Assembly (NCBI RefSeq): GCF_014641615.1 | Contig: NZ_BMIB01000006.1 | Location: 310,001 to 374,000 of the forward strand | Length of the DNA stretch: 64,000 nt | Direction of reading: 5' to 3' | DNA from: Filimonas zeae | GTDB taxonomy: Bacteria; Bacteroidota; Bacteroidia; Chitinophagales; Chitinophagaceae | Part shown: piece after piece, positions 33,951 through 42,541 of the stretch | Layout of the letters: every line of letters starts with the position of its first letter | Position numbering within the stretch: the first letter of the stretch is position 1 | Translations under genes and position numbers: made by a program | Notes under the pieces: generated by a model | What the model saw: the letters and a program-made list of their open reading frames with translations, nothing else | The model's database searches: none | Told to the model about the DNA's origin: nothing

Positions 33951-34535
33951 CTAGCAGTAATACGGGCTGATCATGATATATACGATTGGCCCGGTTAACG
34001 CTACATAAAACCACAATGGCCAGGTATACCTGGCTATTTTTTTATGTGCACCAAACTCGGCAGTTAACCCACGGTAAGCCGTAAACAAAATAAAAGGCAG
34101 AATAATGGCAGCCAGAAATATATGGGTAGATAATATAATAAAGTAGAACAGACGTAAACCACCTACAGCAGCTTTCTCTACCTCATCTACAATACCATCA
34201 TGATTAGCATCCCCAAAACGGGCTTCCCCTGCAAAAAGCTTATGCGAAATATAAGAAACCAAAAACGCAACAGACAACACCAGCGCCGTTACCATAAGCT
34301 GTTTGTGCGCTATATATTTACCCTTTTTTACAGCTACCAATGCAGCTATCAGCAGCATGGCAACCAGCGCATTTACTACCGCGTTAAACAGTGCAAATAC
34401 ATGCACATCAAACCCCAGTTGTACATCCAGTTTTACTTTACCCAGTGCTACTACCACCGCAAAAACCACAAAAGAAAATATCCCTATCAGCCAGCCGGCC
34501 TTTTTATCATTTTTCTGAATACTCGCCTGTAACAT
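33951..34535 (-). CDS. DUF420 membrane protein with inserted EF-hand loop, last gene of the oxidase cluster
   Basis: A 194-residue protein with five hydrophobic membrane segments (about 14-31, 45-69, 79-97, 127-150, 168-190). DUF420 proteins lie beside cytochrome oxidase genes and are thought to help its assembly. The loop between segments three and four carries GDANHDGIVDEVEKA. Residues 109-120 match the 12-position EF-hand calcium loop: acidic or Asn at 1, 3, 5, Gly at 6, hydrophobic at 8, Asp at 9, Glu at 12. The usual family has a short Gly-rich loop here. Calcium binding is inferred from the motif. It is the final gene of the act-cox cluster, 18 nt after the SCO gene. Confidence 0.9.
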   Translation of the reverse strand: MLQASIQKNDKKAGWLIGIFSFVVFAVVVALGKVKLDVQLGFDVHVFALFNAVVNALVAMLLIAALVAVKKGKYIAHKQLMVTALVLSVAFLVSYISHKLFAGEARFGDANHDGIVDEVEKAAVGGLRLFYFIILSTHIFLAAIILPFILFTAYRGLTAEFGAHKKIARYTWPLWFYVALTGPIVYIMISPYYC

Positions 34536-34553
34536 ATCGTATGCTATAAAAAC

Positions 34554-35366
34554 TTAGAATTGTTGTTTGCTCTTTTTGTTTACCACCAATAGTATCACCA
34601 CCACAATTACTACTGCCATCACCAGAAATACCCCCATCAGCTTTGGATCAAAAGGTAATTTTCCTGGCTTCATAGTATCTTTCTCCAGCATCAGTACACC
34701 AATATCTCTTGCCAGTTTAGTAAGAGAAGCAGAATCCAGACCGTTATAATAACCTCTAACTACATGATCTCTGTCAATCAGTACAAAACGGCTGGTATGC
34801 ACAAAGTCCGGGTCTATTGGCTCCATCGAAAACTTATCTACTTTCAGTTCTTCAAAAGCAAACTTGTAAATAGAATCGCGCGAACCTGTTAACATCCACC
34901 AGTTATCATGGTTAATACCAAAATGATCAGCATAAGCCTTTAATCTGGATACAGAATCCCGCTCCGGATCAATGGAAAAAGACATGAACTGCACAACCGA
35001 GGTATCTATCTTGTTTCTGGACTCGCCACCTTTATTAAAAGAACGTTGCAGCTTAGCCATGTTCTTTGTAAGAGAAGGGCATATAGAAGCACAGCTGGTA
35101 AAAAAGAAATCTGCTACTATTACCTTCCCGGGTACATCGTACAAGCCAACAGTGTCACCCAGTTGATTCGCCAGTCTTATATTCTTTGTTATGTGCCAGA
35201 TGCTGTCAGTCTGCTCCTTACCGTTCACCACACGGGTAATGGTGGTATCCAGCAAATAACGTCTGGGTATAGTCACCGCATCCGTGCTTGCATACTTCAT
35301 TATCATATAACTAACCACCGGTATCATTATAGCAATACACAGTGCCAGCAGTGCTTTCTTATTCAT
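34554..35366 (-). CDS. SCO1/SenC family copper chaperone for cytochrome oxidase
   Basis: A 270-residue membrane-anchored thioredoxin-fold protein that delivers copper to the CuA site of oxidase subunit II. An N-terminal membrane segment (about 5-24) precedes the copper motif FFFTSCASICPSL, with Cys92 and Cys96. The third copper ligand is probably His190 in DFVHTSRF. It has an extra C-terminal membrane segment (about 243-265) that standard SCO proteins lack, so the domain would be held to the membrane at both ends. It is placed between oxidase subunit IV and the DUF420 gene. Confidence 0.92.
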   Translation of the reverse strand: MNKKALLALCIAIMIPVVSYMIMKYASTDAVTIPRRYLLDTTITRVVNGKEQTDSIWHITKNIRLANQLGDTVGLYDVPGKVIVADFFFTSCASICPSLTKNMAKLQRSFNKGGESRNKIDTSVVQFMSFSIDPERDSVSRLKAYADHFGINHDNWWMLTGSRDSIYKFAFEELKVDKFSMEPIDPDFVHTSRFVLIDRDHVVRGYYNGLDSASLTKLARDIGVLMLEKDTMKPGKLPFDPKLMGVFLVMAVVIVVVILLVVNKKSKQQF

Positions 35367-35394
35367 TCTCTCTCTTACTGGGGTTAAAATAACA

Positions 35395-35416
35395 CATCCC
35401 GCTTTGAGGCGGGATG
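35395..35416 (-). terminator. Hairpin between oxidase subunit IV and SCO genes
   Basis: CATCCCGC (35395-35402) and GCGGGATG (35409-35416) form an 8-bp stem with a 6-nt loop. On the minus strand it is followed by TGTTATTTT, a weak T-tail. It may act as a partial terminator that lowers expression of the SCO and DUF420 genes relative to the structural subunits. Confidence 0.5.
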
Positions 35417-35455
35417 GTCACAAAAAATATCAGATGAAAGTATTGGTATACCTTC

Positions 35456-35932
35456 TTATTTCAATTCTTCTCCGGTATGCCCTTCACCGGTGTGGTGCTC
35501 TTTCCCGTGTCCATGCTCAACCTCTTTCTTCTCCATTTTCAGAGAAGCTCTTTCCTGATGGTTTTTGTCGTATGTGTTTCTCAGGTGATTGTAAGAATTA
35601 CCATCTGCCAGAAACGCGATAATAAACCAGATGAAAAGAAACAGGGGAACTACAACGGTTAACGCGAAGTTACGCAGCTCATGCTTCAGGTGCATAAAGT
35701 AACCTACAATGTAAAACGCCTTCCACATCATCAAGGCAACGATTAAGCCTTTCAGCATGTTCTTGAAGAAACCATTCTCCAGACCAGCCTTGTACATATA
35801 ATAACCGATAGCCAATTCAACCAGCGTAAGAATAGTCAGGTAAAGCGTAATACGCCAAACTTCCTTTTTACCTTCTGTGGCATCATGATGCCCATGTCCT
35901 TCGTGATGTAATACTTCCGATGTATGCTCCAT
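35456..35932 (-). CDS. Cytochrome c oxidase subunit IV family protein
   Basis: A 158-residue small membrane subunit. Its three membrane segments (about 26-47, 58-78, 88-109) and the central MMWKAFYIVGYFMHLKHE match prokaryotic subunit IV (COX4). The N- and C-terminal tails are rich in His (HHEGHGHHD; HGHGKEHHTGEGHTGE), typical of these Bacteroidota subunits and possibly metal binding. It follows the two subunit III genes. Confidence 0.9.
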   Translation of the reverse strand: MEHTSEVLHHEGHGHHDATEGKKEVWRITLYLTILTLVELAIGYYMYKAGLENGFFKNMLKGLIVALMMWKAFYIVGYFMHLKHELRNFALTVVVPLFLFIWFIIAFLADGNSYNHLRNTYDKNHQERASLKMEKKEVEHGHGKEHHTGEGHTGEELK

Positions 35933-35960
35933 TACAATAGTATTAATGCGTTTACAAAAA

Positions 35961-36632
35961 TTAGATCAGATAGAAACAGGTGAATACGAATACCCATACC
36001 AGATCTACAAAGTGCCAGTACAAACCAGCTTTTTCAATCATCAGGTAATGACCTCTTTTCTCAAAAGTATCGTTCAGGGTCATTATCAGCATTACAATAT
36101 TGATAACAACGCCGGAAAGAACGTGGAAACCGTGGAAACCTGTAATAGTGAAAAAGAAGTTGGTAAAGTTGGTGCTGCTCAGCGTACCATCATGGTTAGG
36201 GAAAGGATTGCTGCCCCACCATGCACCTTCATGATGTAAATGTGCCCACTCCCATGCCTGACAGCTCAGGAAGCATATACCACCTATTATAGTCCAGATC
36301 AGGTATTTAACCACTTCGTTCTTCTTCATTTCCTGGCCGGCTTTAACCGCCAGTACCATGGTTACAGAACTTACGATCAGGATAAAGGTCATTAAACTCA
36401 CAAACAACAGCGGGAAACCAGAACCTAATCCAGGAAAAGAATTAAATACCTGGTTGGGGTCAGGCCAGCCGTTGGTGGCAAAACGTGTGGTGCCGTAAGC
36501 TATAAGAAACGCGCCAAAAGTAAAGGCATCACTCATCAGGAAGTACCACATCATCACCTTGCCGTACTCCACGTTAAACGGGCTTCTTCCACCGGCCCAC
36601 CATTTGGTTTTAGTTGTAGCTGTTGTTGCCAT
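35961..36632 (-). CDS. Cytochrome c oxidase subunit III (second copy, longer)
   Basis: A 223-residue heme-copper oxidase subunit III with about five membrane helices. Characteristic parts are MWYFLMSDAFTFGAFLIAYG at the start, then TGFHGFHVLSGVVINIVMLI and LYWHFVDLVWVFVFTCFYL at the end. It has 7 fewer starting residues than a mitochondrial protein would but matches the bacterial short type. It is encoded next to a paralogue (36666-37247), which suggests both are part of the same oxidase. Confidence 0.92.
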   Translation of the reverse strand: MATTATTKTKWWAGGRSPFNVEYGKVMMWYFLMSDAFTFGAFLIAYGTTRFATNGWPDPNQVFNSFPGLGSGFPLLFVSLMTFILIVSSVTMVLAVKAGQEMKKNEVVKYLIWTIIGGICFLSCQAWEWAHLHHEGAWWGSNPFPNHDGTLSSTNFTNFFFTITGFHGFHVLSGVVINIVMLIMTLNDTFEKRGHYLMIEKAGLYWHFVDLVWVFVFTCFYLI

Positions 36633-36665
36633 TGTAATTAAAGAAATTTCGTTCGCAAATTTAAT

Positions 36666-37247
36666 CTATCCGATCGAGTTAAAAAATACAAATAGGTATA
36701 TCCAGAGTAAGTCAACAAAGTGCCAGTAAGTAGCCACAATTTCAAGAGGCACACTGGTGTAAACCTTGTTTTTAATACTGAATGCTCTTAAAAAAACTAC
36801 CAGTAAAGCAATAACACCACCCAGAACGTGGGCAATGTGTAACCCGGTAATAATGCCCAGAAAAGAAGCAGAAGGGTTACTGCCTGCACCAAAAAACTGA
36901 ATGCCATCTTTATGAAGTGCGCTGAAACCGGCAAACTGCAATAAGGCAAAAGCAACACCCAGCACCGCAGTAAGCGTAATCAGCATTCTGTAACGCGGCA
37001 TTTCCCGTGCCTTAAATGCTTTAAGCGATAAGTGAATGGTAAGACTGCTGGCGAGAATAACCACAGTCGAAATCCAGAATACCGGTGGAAGGTCAAACTC
37101 CAGCCAGTTCGACTGGGCTCTTTTTACCACATAGGCACTGGTTAAACCGGCAAACATCATTATGATGCTACCCATGGCCACCCACATCGTAAATTTATGG
37201 GGGTGTATTCTGTTTCTTTCCGGACTCACCGCATTCATATACATCAC
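36666..37247 (-). CDS. Cytochrome c oxidase subunit III (first copy, shorter)
   Basis: A 193-residue subunit III-type protein with five membrane segments. Diagnostic parts are MWVAMGSIIMMFAGLTSAYV near the start, GLHIAHVLGGVIALLVVFL and VATYWHFVDLLWIYLFVFF at the end. It is a paralogue of the neighbouring longer gene, sharing the WHFVDL(L/V)W motif. The two may form a pair in the complex or result from splitting of a longer ancestor. It lies 14 nt after the heme O synthase gene. Confidence 0.9.
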   Translation of the reverse strand: MMYMNAVSPERNRIHPHKFTMWVAMGSIIMMFAGLTSAYVVKRAQSNWLEFDLPPVFWISTVVILASSLTIHLSLKAFKAREMPRYRMLITLTAVLGVAFALLQFAGFSALHKDGIQFFGAGSNPSASFLGIITGLHIAHVLGGVIALLVVFLRAFSIKNKVYTSVPLEIVATYWHFVDLLWIYLFVFFNSIG

Positions 37248-37261
37248 TTCTACTTTAATAA

Positions 37262-38158
37262 TTAATGTACCTTATCTGCCAGTAAAGCCAGAAAAACCAA
37301 TGGCAAATAAATATAACTGCTGAACATTACTCTTCTGGCTGACTTCACATCCATAGCATTAAACAGTCTCACGCATTGAATGATCAGAAAAAGATTCAGT
37401 ACCAGCACAATCCAGAAGCTTACTATACCCGTTAACCCGAAATAATAAGGCAGCATACAAACCGGAACCATCAGCACAGAATACATTACACACTGTACAG
37501 CTGTAAACTTAGTAGGCCCCTTATCTGCAGGTAACAGTTTAAAACCAGCCTTGCTGTAATCTCCGTGCGCCACCCAGGCTATTGCCCAAAAGTGTGGAAA
37601 CTGCCACAAAAACTGTATACCGAACAAAACCCAGCCACCGGCGCTGAAATCATCATTTCCGGCCACCCAGCCAATCAGGCAGGGAAGTGCTCCGGGAATG
37701 GCTCCCACCAGAACAGCAATAGAACTGATCTTTTTTACCGGGGTATAAATAAACGCATACAAAAACAAACTGAAAGCAGATACCAGAGCAGAAGACAGGT
37801 TAAAGAAATAATACATCATGATTATTCCCACCAACCCGGCAATCAAAGCGAAAGTATACGCTTCGTTTACCGACATCCGGCCACTGGCCACTGGCCTGTT
37901 AGCCGTTCTCTTCATTACCGCATCGGTGTCTTTTTCTACCGCCTGGTTAATAGCATTGGCACTGCCAGATATCAGCATGCCGGCGATAAACAAAAGAATA
38001 ATACGGCTCCAGTCAAACTCCACCACCTTAGGTGCCAGCAAATAGCAAATCACGCAGGAGAATACTACCGTGAAGCTGAGTGTAAACTTCATCAGTTCCT
38101 TATAATCCTTCAGCTTGTCTTTCCAGCTAAGCGTGTTATGTATTTCTGCCGTCATCAA
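37262..38158 (-). CDS. ctaB: Protoheme IX farnesyltransferase (heme O synthase)
   Basis: A 298-residue integral membrane prenyltransferase of the UbiA superfamily that adds a farnesyl group to heme b, giving heme O for the oxidase. The first Asp-rich motif is in NAINQAVEKDTDAVMKRTANRP, close to the family's N...D...D..M.RT..RP pattern. The second lies around WVAHGDYSKAGFKLLP, with HFWAIAW just before. Its position between subunits I and III agrees with supplying heme for this oxidase. No heme A synthase gene is in the window. Confidence 0.94.
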   Translation of the reverse strand: MMTAEIHNTLSWKDKLKDYKELMKFTLSFTVVFSCVICYLLAPKVVEFDWSRIILLFIAGMLISGSANAINQAVEKDTDAVMKRTANRPVASGRMSVNEAYTFALIAGLVGIIMMYYFFNLSSALVSAFSLFLYAFIYTPVKKISSIAVLVGAIPGALPCLIGWVAGNDDFSAGGWVLFGIQFLWQFPHFWAIAWVAHGDYSKAGFKLLPADKGPTKFTAVQCVMYSVLMVPVCMLPYYFGLTGIVSFWIVLVLNLFLIIQCVRLFNAMDVKSARRVMFSSYIYLPLVFLALLADKVH

Positions 38159-38181
38159 ATTCCTTCTGCGCTTTAATACCG

Positions 38182-38205
38182 ATGCCCTGATTTCTCAGGG
38201 CATCA
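38182..38205 (-). promoter_or_regulatory. Perfect hairpin between oxidase subunit I and heme O synthase genes
   Basis: GATGCCCTGA and TCAGGGCATC form a 10-bp perfect stem around TTTC (GAAA on the transcript strand). No T-run follows on the minus strand, so it looks more like an RNA-stability or processing hairpin than a complete terminator. It lies in the 76-nt gap after ctaD. Confidence 0.55.
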
Positions 38206-38234
38206 GGCGTATAATTAGTTATATAACAATCTTA

Positions 38235-40052
38235 TTAGTGCTGGGTTTCATTATCGCCAACAGGTACTGTCTGCGGAATGAAATCCTGACCATCCTTACC
38301 ATAGTCATAAGCCCAACGGTGAACTTCAGGAATCTCACCAGTCCAGTTACCGTGGCCAGGCTTGATAGGTGTAGTCCACTCCAGGGTGTTAGAACCCCAT
38401 GGGTTGGTAGTAGTAACTTTTCTTCCTTTGAAAATAGAATAGAAGAAGTTGAACAGGAAGAAGAACTGAGCAGCAAATACAATAATTACTACCGTACTGA
38501 TAAATCTGTTCAGCTCAACAAACTGCTTAAAGCTTTCCCACACGCCATAGTCGTAGTAACGACGAGGCATACCAGCCAGACCTTCATAGTGCATTGGCCA
38601 GAAAATCAGGTAAGCACCAATTAAGGTAATCCAGAAGTGGATATAAGCCAGTGTATTGTTCATGTAGGTTCCGTACATCTTCGGATACCAGTGGTAAACA
38701 CCGGCAAACATACCGAACATGGAAGCTACACCCATTACAATGTGGAAGTGTGCAATTACAAAATAAGTATCGTGCAGGTGAATATCCAGTGCAGAGTTAC
38801 CTAACCAGATACCTGTTAAACCACCAGAGATGAATAAGCTAACAAAACCGATAGCGAACATCATAGCCGGAGTAAAGCGGATATTACCGCGCCACAGGGT
38901 GGTTAACCAGTTAAACACCTTAATAGCAGATGGTACCGCAATCAACAGGGTCAGTAACACGAATATAGATCCTAAGAATGGGTTCAGACCAGTTACAAAC
39001 ATGTGGTGCGCCCATACCAGGAAGGCCAGTACTGCAATGGCGAACATAGAACCCACCATCGCCATATAACCGAAGATAGGTTTACGCGCGTTGGTAGAAA
39101 GTACTTCAGAAGCCATACCCATCGCTGGTAACAGGATGATATATACTTCGGGGTGACCAAGGAACCAGAACAAGTGCTGATACAGGATGGCACTACCACC
39201 TTCGTTAGGTAACGCGGTGTTGGTGGTGCTCAGGAAGATATCAGATAGGTAGAAGCTGGTACCGAAGTTACGGTCGAATATCAGCAGGATGAAACCTGAG
39301 AATAATACAGGGAAAGATAATACACCCAGAACAGCGGTGAAGAACAGCGCCCAGATAGTCAGAGGCAATCTGGTCATGCTCATACCTTTTGTACGCATGT
39401 TCAGGATAGTAGCTATATAGTTCAAACCAGCCAGTAACTGAGAAACCACAAACAGGGCCATCGCAGTTAACCAAAGGTCCATACCGGTTTTAGAACCTGG
39501 AGAAGCATCACCCAGCGCACTCAGCGGAGGATAAGCAGTCCAGCCACCACTAAACGGACCGGTTTCAATAAATACAGAAGACAGCATTACAATACTGGCA
39601 ATAAAAAAGAACCAGTAGCTCAGCATGTTCATTAACGGAGAAGCCATATCTCTCGCACCAATCTGCAGCGGAATCAGGAAGTTAGAAAACGTACCACTCA
39701 AACCCGCTGTTAATACGAAGAATACCAGAACGGTACCGTGCGTAGTAACCAGTGCATAATAAGCTTCTGCACTAATACGGCCACCTTTGGCCCATTTACC
39801 CAGGATATCTTCTAACCAGGGAAAAGTAGAATCGGGATAGCCCAGTTGCAAACGGAATAATACAGACATCAAACCACCCAATACTGCCCAAACCATACCT
39901 GTAATCAGGAATTGTTTTGCAATCATCTTATGGTCCATGCTGAAAACGTACTTCGAGATAAATGTCTCATGATGATGCCCGTGATGCTCATCATGATGCG
40001 CATCATGCCCGGAAACACCCACGTTTGCATGCAGAACAGCTTCGTTACTCAT
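38235..40052 (-). CDS. ctaD: Cytochrome c oxidase subunit I
   Basis: A 605-residue catalytic subunit with heme a and the heme a3-CuB centre, which reduces oxygen to water and pumps protons. Recognisable parts are HLFWFLGHPEVYIILLP (CuB ligand and His-Tyr cross-link region), WAHHMFVTGLNPFLG (two CuB His) and HDTYFVIAHFHIVMG (heme ligands). There are about twelve hydrophobic segments. The N-terminus is His-rich. This is the A-type oxidase pattern. It follows subunit II by 71 nt on the same strand. Confidence 0.96.
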   Translation of the reverse strand: MSNEAVLHANVGVSGHDAHHDEHHGHHHETFISKYVFSMDHKMIAKQFLITGMVWAVLGGLMSVLFRLQLGYPDSTFPWLEDILGKWAKGGRISAEAYYALVTTHGTVLVFFVLTAGLSGTFSNFLIPLQIGARDMASPLMNMLSYWFFFIASIVMLSSVFIETGPFSGGWTAYPPLSALGDASPGSKTGMDLWLTAMALFVVSQLLAGLNYIATILNMRTKGMSMTRLPLTIWALFFTAVLGVLSFPVLFSGFILLIFDRNFGTSFYLSDIFLSTTNTALPNEGGSAILYQHLFWFLGHPEVYIILLPAMGMASEVLSTNARKPIFGYMAMVGSMFAIAVLAFLVWAHHMFVTGLNPFLGSIFVLLTLLIAVPSAIKVFNWLTTLWRGNIRFTPAMMFAIGFVSLFISGGLTGIWLGNSALDIHLHDTYFVIAHFHIVMGVASMFGMFAGVYHWYPKMYGTYMNNTLAYIHFWITLIGAYLIFWPMHYEGLAGMPRRYYDYGVWESFKQFVELNRFISTVVIIVFAAQFFFLFNFFYSIFKGRKVTTTNPWGSNTLEWTTPIKPGHGNWTGEIPEVHRWAYDYGKDGQDFIPQTVPVGDNETQH

Positions 40053-40123
40053 ATCAAACTCTTTATTGGACTATATAACTTATTCTATATTTCAATTCAA
40101 TGGCTTAGCAAGCCTCAACCAGT

Positions 40124-41227
40124 TTATTTTATTGCAACAGTATGCGCGCTGTCAGCAGCAGGTTTTAATGTGCTGTCTTTAGCTGCCGGTACTGCCGGAG
40201 TAGCTGCAGGCTCTGCCGGTGGATTAGCCACCAGATAGTTAGGCGTTTGTTTAGCCAACCATGCATCATACTCTTCCTGAGTTACTACTTCTATAATACC
40301 TTTCATAGAGTAGTGACCGTTACCACACATCTGATCACAACTGATCTCGTAAATGTAATCAGGATTACCGGTTCTCTCTTTCATCTCTTTAGTGGTATAC
40401 TTAGGGGTAAACCATAAAGTAGTGGGCGTACCTGGCACCGCATCCATTTTCATACGGAATGCAGGTAAACCTACGTCATGTATTACGTCTCTTGAATTGA
40501 TGATCAGTTGAACAGGCTTATCCTTTACAACATACATTGTTTGCTGAACAACGATATCGTCGTTATTAGCAGGATCAGCCTTCAGACGGAACTGCTCGTT
40601 ATCAGCCCAGATCTGGCCTAACGGGTTGTTACCAGCGTCATCAATAATGCGGAAATATTTCTTACCAAACTCGTTGTCTTTACCAGCATAACGGAAAACC
40701 CAACCGAATTGCTTACCGGTAACTTCTACACGCAGGGCGTTAGCAGGAGCTTCGCTGGTAAACATAAACCAGTTACGTAAACCAATTACCACCAGCACAG
40801 TCAGTGCGATAGCAGGAACTACGGTCCAGATCAGTTCAAGTGTGTTGTTATGAGGAAAGAAGAAAACTTTGCGTTTTGGATTCTCCTGATACTTGTAAGC
40901 AAATACAAACAGTACTATCTGGGTAGCTACAAACACAACTCCGGTTAATATCAAAGTAACCCACAACATGCTATCCACTTTCTCGCCTTGCACACTGGCA
41001 CTACCCTGAGGTAACAGTGTTTTATGATACAAAGCTTTGTTGCACAGGTATACTCCTATCAGGCCCAGTACCAGAAAAGCGACCATCAGAAATCCGTTGA
41101 TCTTATTGCTCTGGGCGCGTGATTTCTCTTCACCCTTCAACACAGACACATACTCGCTGGCTTTGGCAATCTGGAAGATCACCAGGAACACCAGTATTAT
41201 CACTGCGATGGTAAAAAACATTGACAT
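40124..41227 (-). CDS. Cytochrome c oxidase subunit II
   Basis: A 367-residue subunit with the CuA electron entry site. Three hydrophobic segments lie in the first ~170 residues (near 3-20, 44-62 and 88-110), with another around 132-150, leading to the cupredoxin domain. The CuA motif is YEISCDQMCGNGHYSMKG, with both Cys, the His and the Met; the usual C-x-E-x-C has Gln here. The protein ends in an Ala/Pro-rich tail and has no CxxCH, so it is aa3-type without a fused cytochrome c. Electron transfer probably comes from the ActA or ActE cytochromes. Confidence 0.93.
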   Translation of the reverse strand: MSMFFTIAVIILVFLVIFQIAKASEYVSVLKGEEKSRAQSNKINGFLMVAFLVLGLIGVYLCNKALYHKTLLPQGSASVQGEKVDSMLWVTLILTGVVFVATQIVLFVFAYKYQENPKRKVFFFPHNNTLELIWTVVPAIALTVLVVIGLRNWFMFTSEAPANALRVEVTGKQFGWVFRYAGKDNEFGKKYFRIIDDAGNNPLGQIWADNEQFRLKADPANNDDIVVQQTMYVVKDKPVQLIINSRDVIHDVGLPAFRMKMDAVPGTPTTLWFTPKYTTKEMKERTGNPDYIYEISCDQMCGNGHYSMKGIIEVVTQEEYDAWLAKQTPNYLVANPPAEPAATPAVPAAKDSTLKPAADSAHTVAIK

Positions 41228-41276
41228 AATACTCTTATTCTAATAATTTTCTAATTCGTTTATCTTATCGCTCCTC

Positions 41277-42506
41277 TTACGTATGGTGTATAATACTTTC
41301 TTTCAGGTAAGGATGATATTTAGCAACCAGCGGCTTGCTTGCCAGTGATTTACCAACAATCATAATAATCATACCTACAAAGAAGGCAGCGATACCGAAG
41401 TCCAGCCATCCCAGAGTTACGTGCTCTTTAGACAAGCTACCCATCACCATCTGGTAAAAATCAACCCAGTGACCAAAGATGATCAGTACTGCCATGAAAG
41501 TAATCAGTGTATAGTTTCTCTTCGCACCACGCTTCATCAGAATCAGGATAGGACATACGAAGTTAATAATCAGGTTCAGGAAGAAGATGCCTTTGTAAGG
41601 TCCCAGAACGCGATGTTGGAAGTACACGGTTTCTTCAGGTATGTTCGCATACCAGATCAGCATGTACTGAGAAAACCACAGGTAAGTCCAGAAGATAGAG
41701 AATGCAAACATGAACTTACCAATATCGTGCAGGTGCTCCTGGGTAGTAAATTCCAGGTACCCTTTATTTTTCAGGTAAATAACAAACAAGGCAACCAGCG
41801 ACATACCAGAAACAAAAGAGCTTGCAAAAGTGTACCAGCTATACATAGTGCTGTACCAATGCGCATCAATGCTCATCTGCCATAACCAGGGAATAGTAGA
41901 ACCAACAGTAAGTGCAAACCATACGATAAATAAAGCTGCAGATACCGTGTTCTTCCAGATATAGCGCTGACCTTCTTCGGCATCCATCGCTTTTTCATCA
42001 GCCTGGCTGCTCAGTTTGCGCATTCTTCTGCCCAGCAGAATCCAAAGACCAATTGCCAGTGTAGTCCATACCAGGTAGAAAGTAGGATTCAGAAATCCTT
42101 TTTTACCTCTCAGGATATTATCACCGTCAACCGCCTTCTCATCCAGCCAGTGGTAAATATGATGGTTATGATCAATAACCACAACATAGAAGAGAATCAG
42201 CCATGTAATTCCACCAAACCAGGGAACCACAGTAGAAATAGCTTCCGGAACACGGCGGAAAGCAATCTGCCAGCCACCCATAGCCAAAGTTGTAGCGCAG
42301 ATGAAAAACATGCTTGCATTACAAACAAGGGTAAAGAAAATACTATTGTACATCAGTGTACCAATAAATTCAACCTTACCATGCTCGCCATGCGTGGCCT
42401 TAGTAACCAATCCTATAATGAAAGCCAGTATACCTATAGCGATCAGGGCTATCGACCATGTTTTCATTTTACCCGGAATCTCAAATTGCGCTCTGATAGA
42501 TGCCAT
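41277..42506 (-). CDS. actF: Alternative complex III subunit ActF
   Basis: A 409-residue membrane subunit annotated in related genomes as the quinol:cytochrome c oxidoreductase quinone-binding subunit 2, with about ten hydrophobic segments. Recognisable parts are TLVCNASMFFICATTLAMGGWQ-type helices, a HNHHIYHWLD loop and FSQYMLIWYANIPEETVYF. It is related to ActC/NrfD. It sits between actE and oxidase subunit II, the normal order in Bacteroidota. Confidence 0.9.
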   Translation of the reverse strand: MASIRAQFEIPGKMKTWSIALIAIGILAFIIGLVTKATHGEHGKVEFIGTLMYNSIFFTLVCNASMFFICATTLAMGGWQIAFRRVPEAISTVVPWFGGITWLILFYVVVIDHNHHIYHWLDEKAVDGDNILRGKKGFLNPTFYLVWTTLAIGLWILLGRRMRKLSSQADEKAMDAEEGQRYIWKNTVSAALFIVWFALTVGSTIPWLWQMSIDAHWYSTMYSWYTFASSFVSGMSLVALFVIYLKNKGYLEFTTQEHLHDIGKFMFAFSIFWTYLWFSQYMLIWYANIPEETVYFQHRVLGPYKGIFFLNLIINFVCPILILMKRGAKRNYTLITFMAVLIIFGHWVDFYQMVMGSLSKEHVTLGWLDFGIAAFFVGMIIMIVGKSLASKPLVAKYHPYLKESIIHHT

Positions 42507-42541
42507 TTTATTTCTTTTATCTCTGGTTAAATGATTGCTGA

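Noticed and set aside
36632..36666. The two adjacent subunit III genes as a frameshifted single gene
   Set aside because: Each has its own full set of subunit III helices and its own WHFVDL(L/V)W ending, so they are paralogues rather than halves of one gene.
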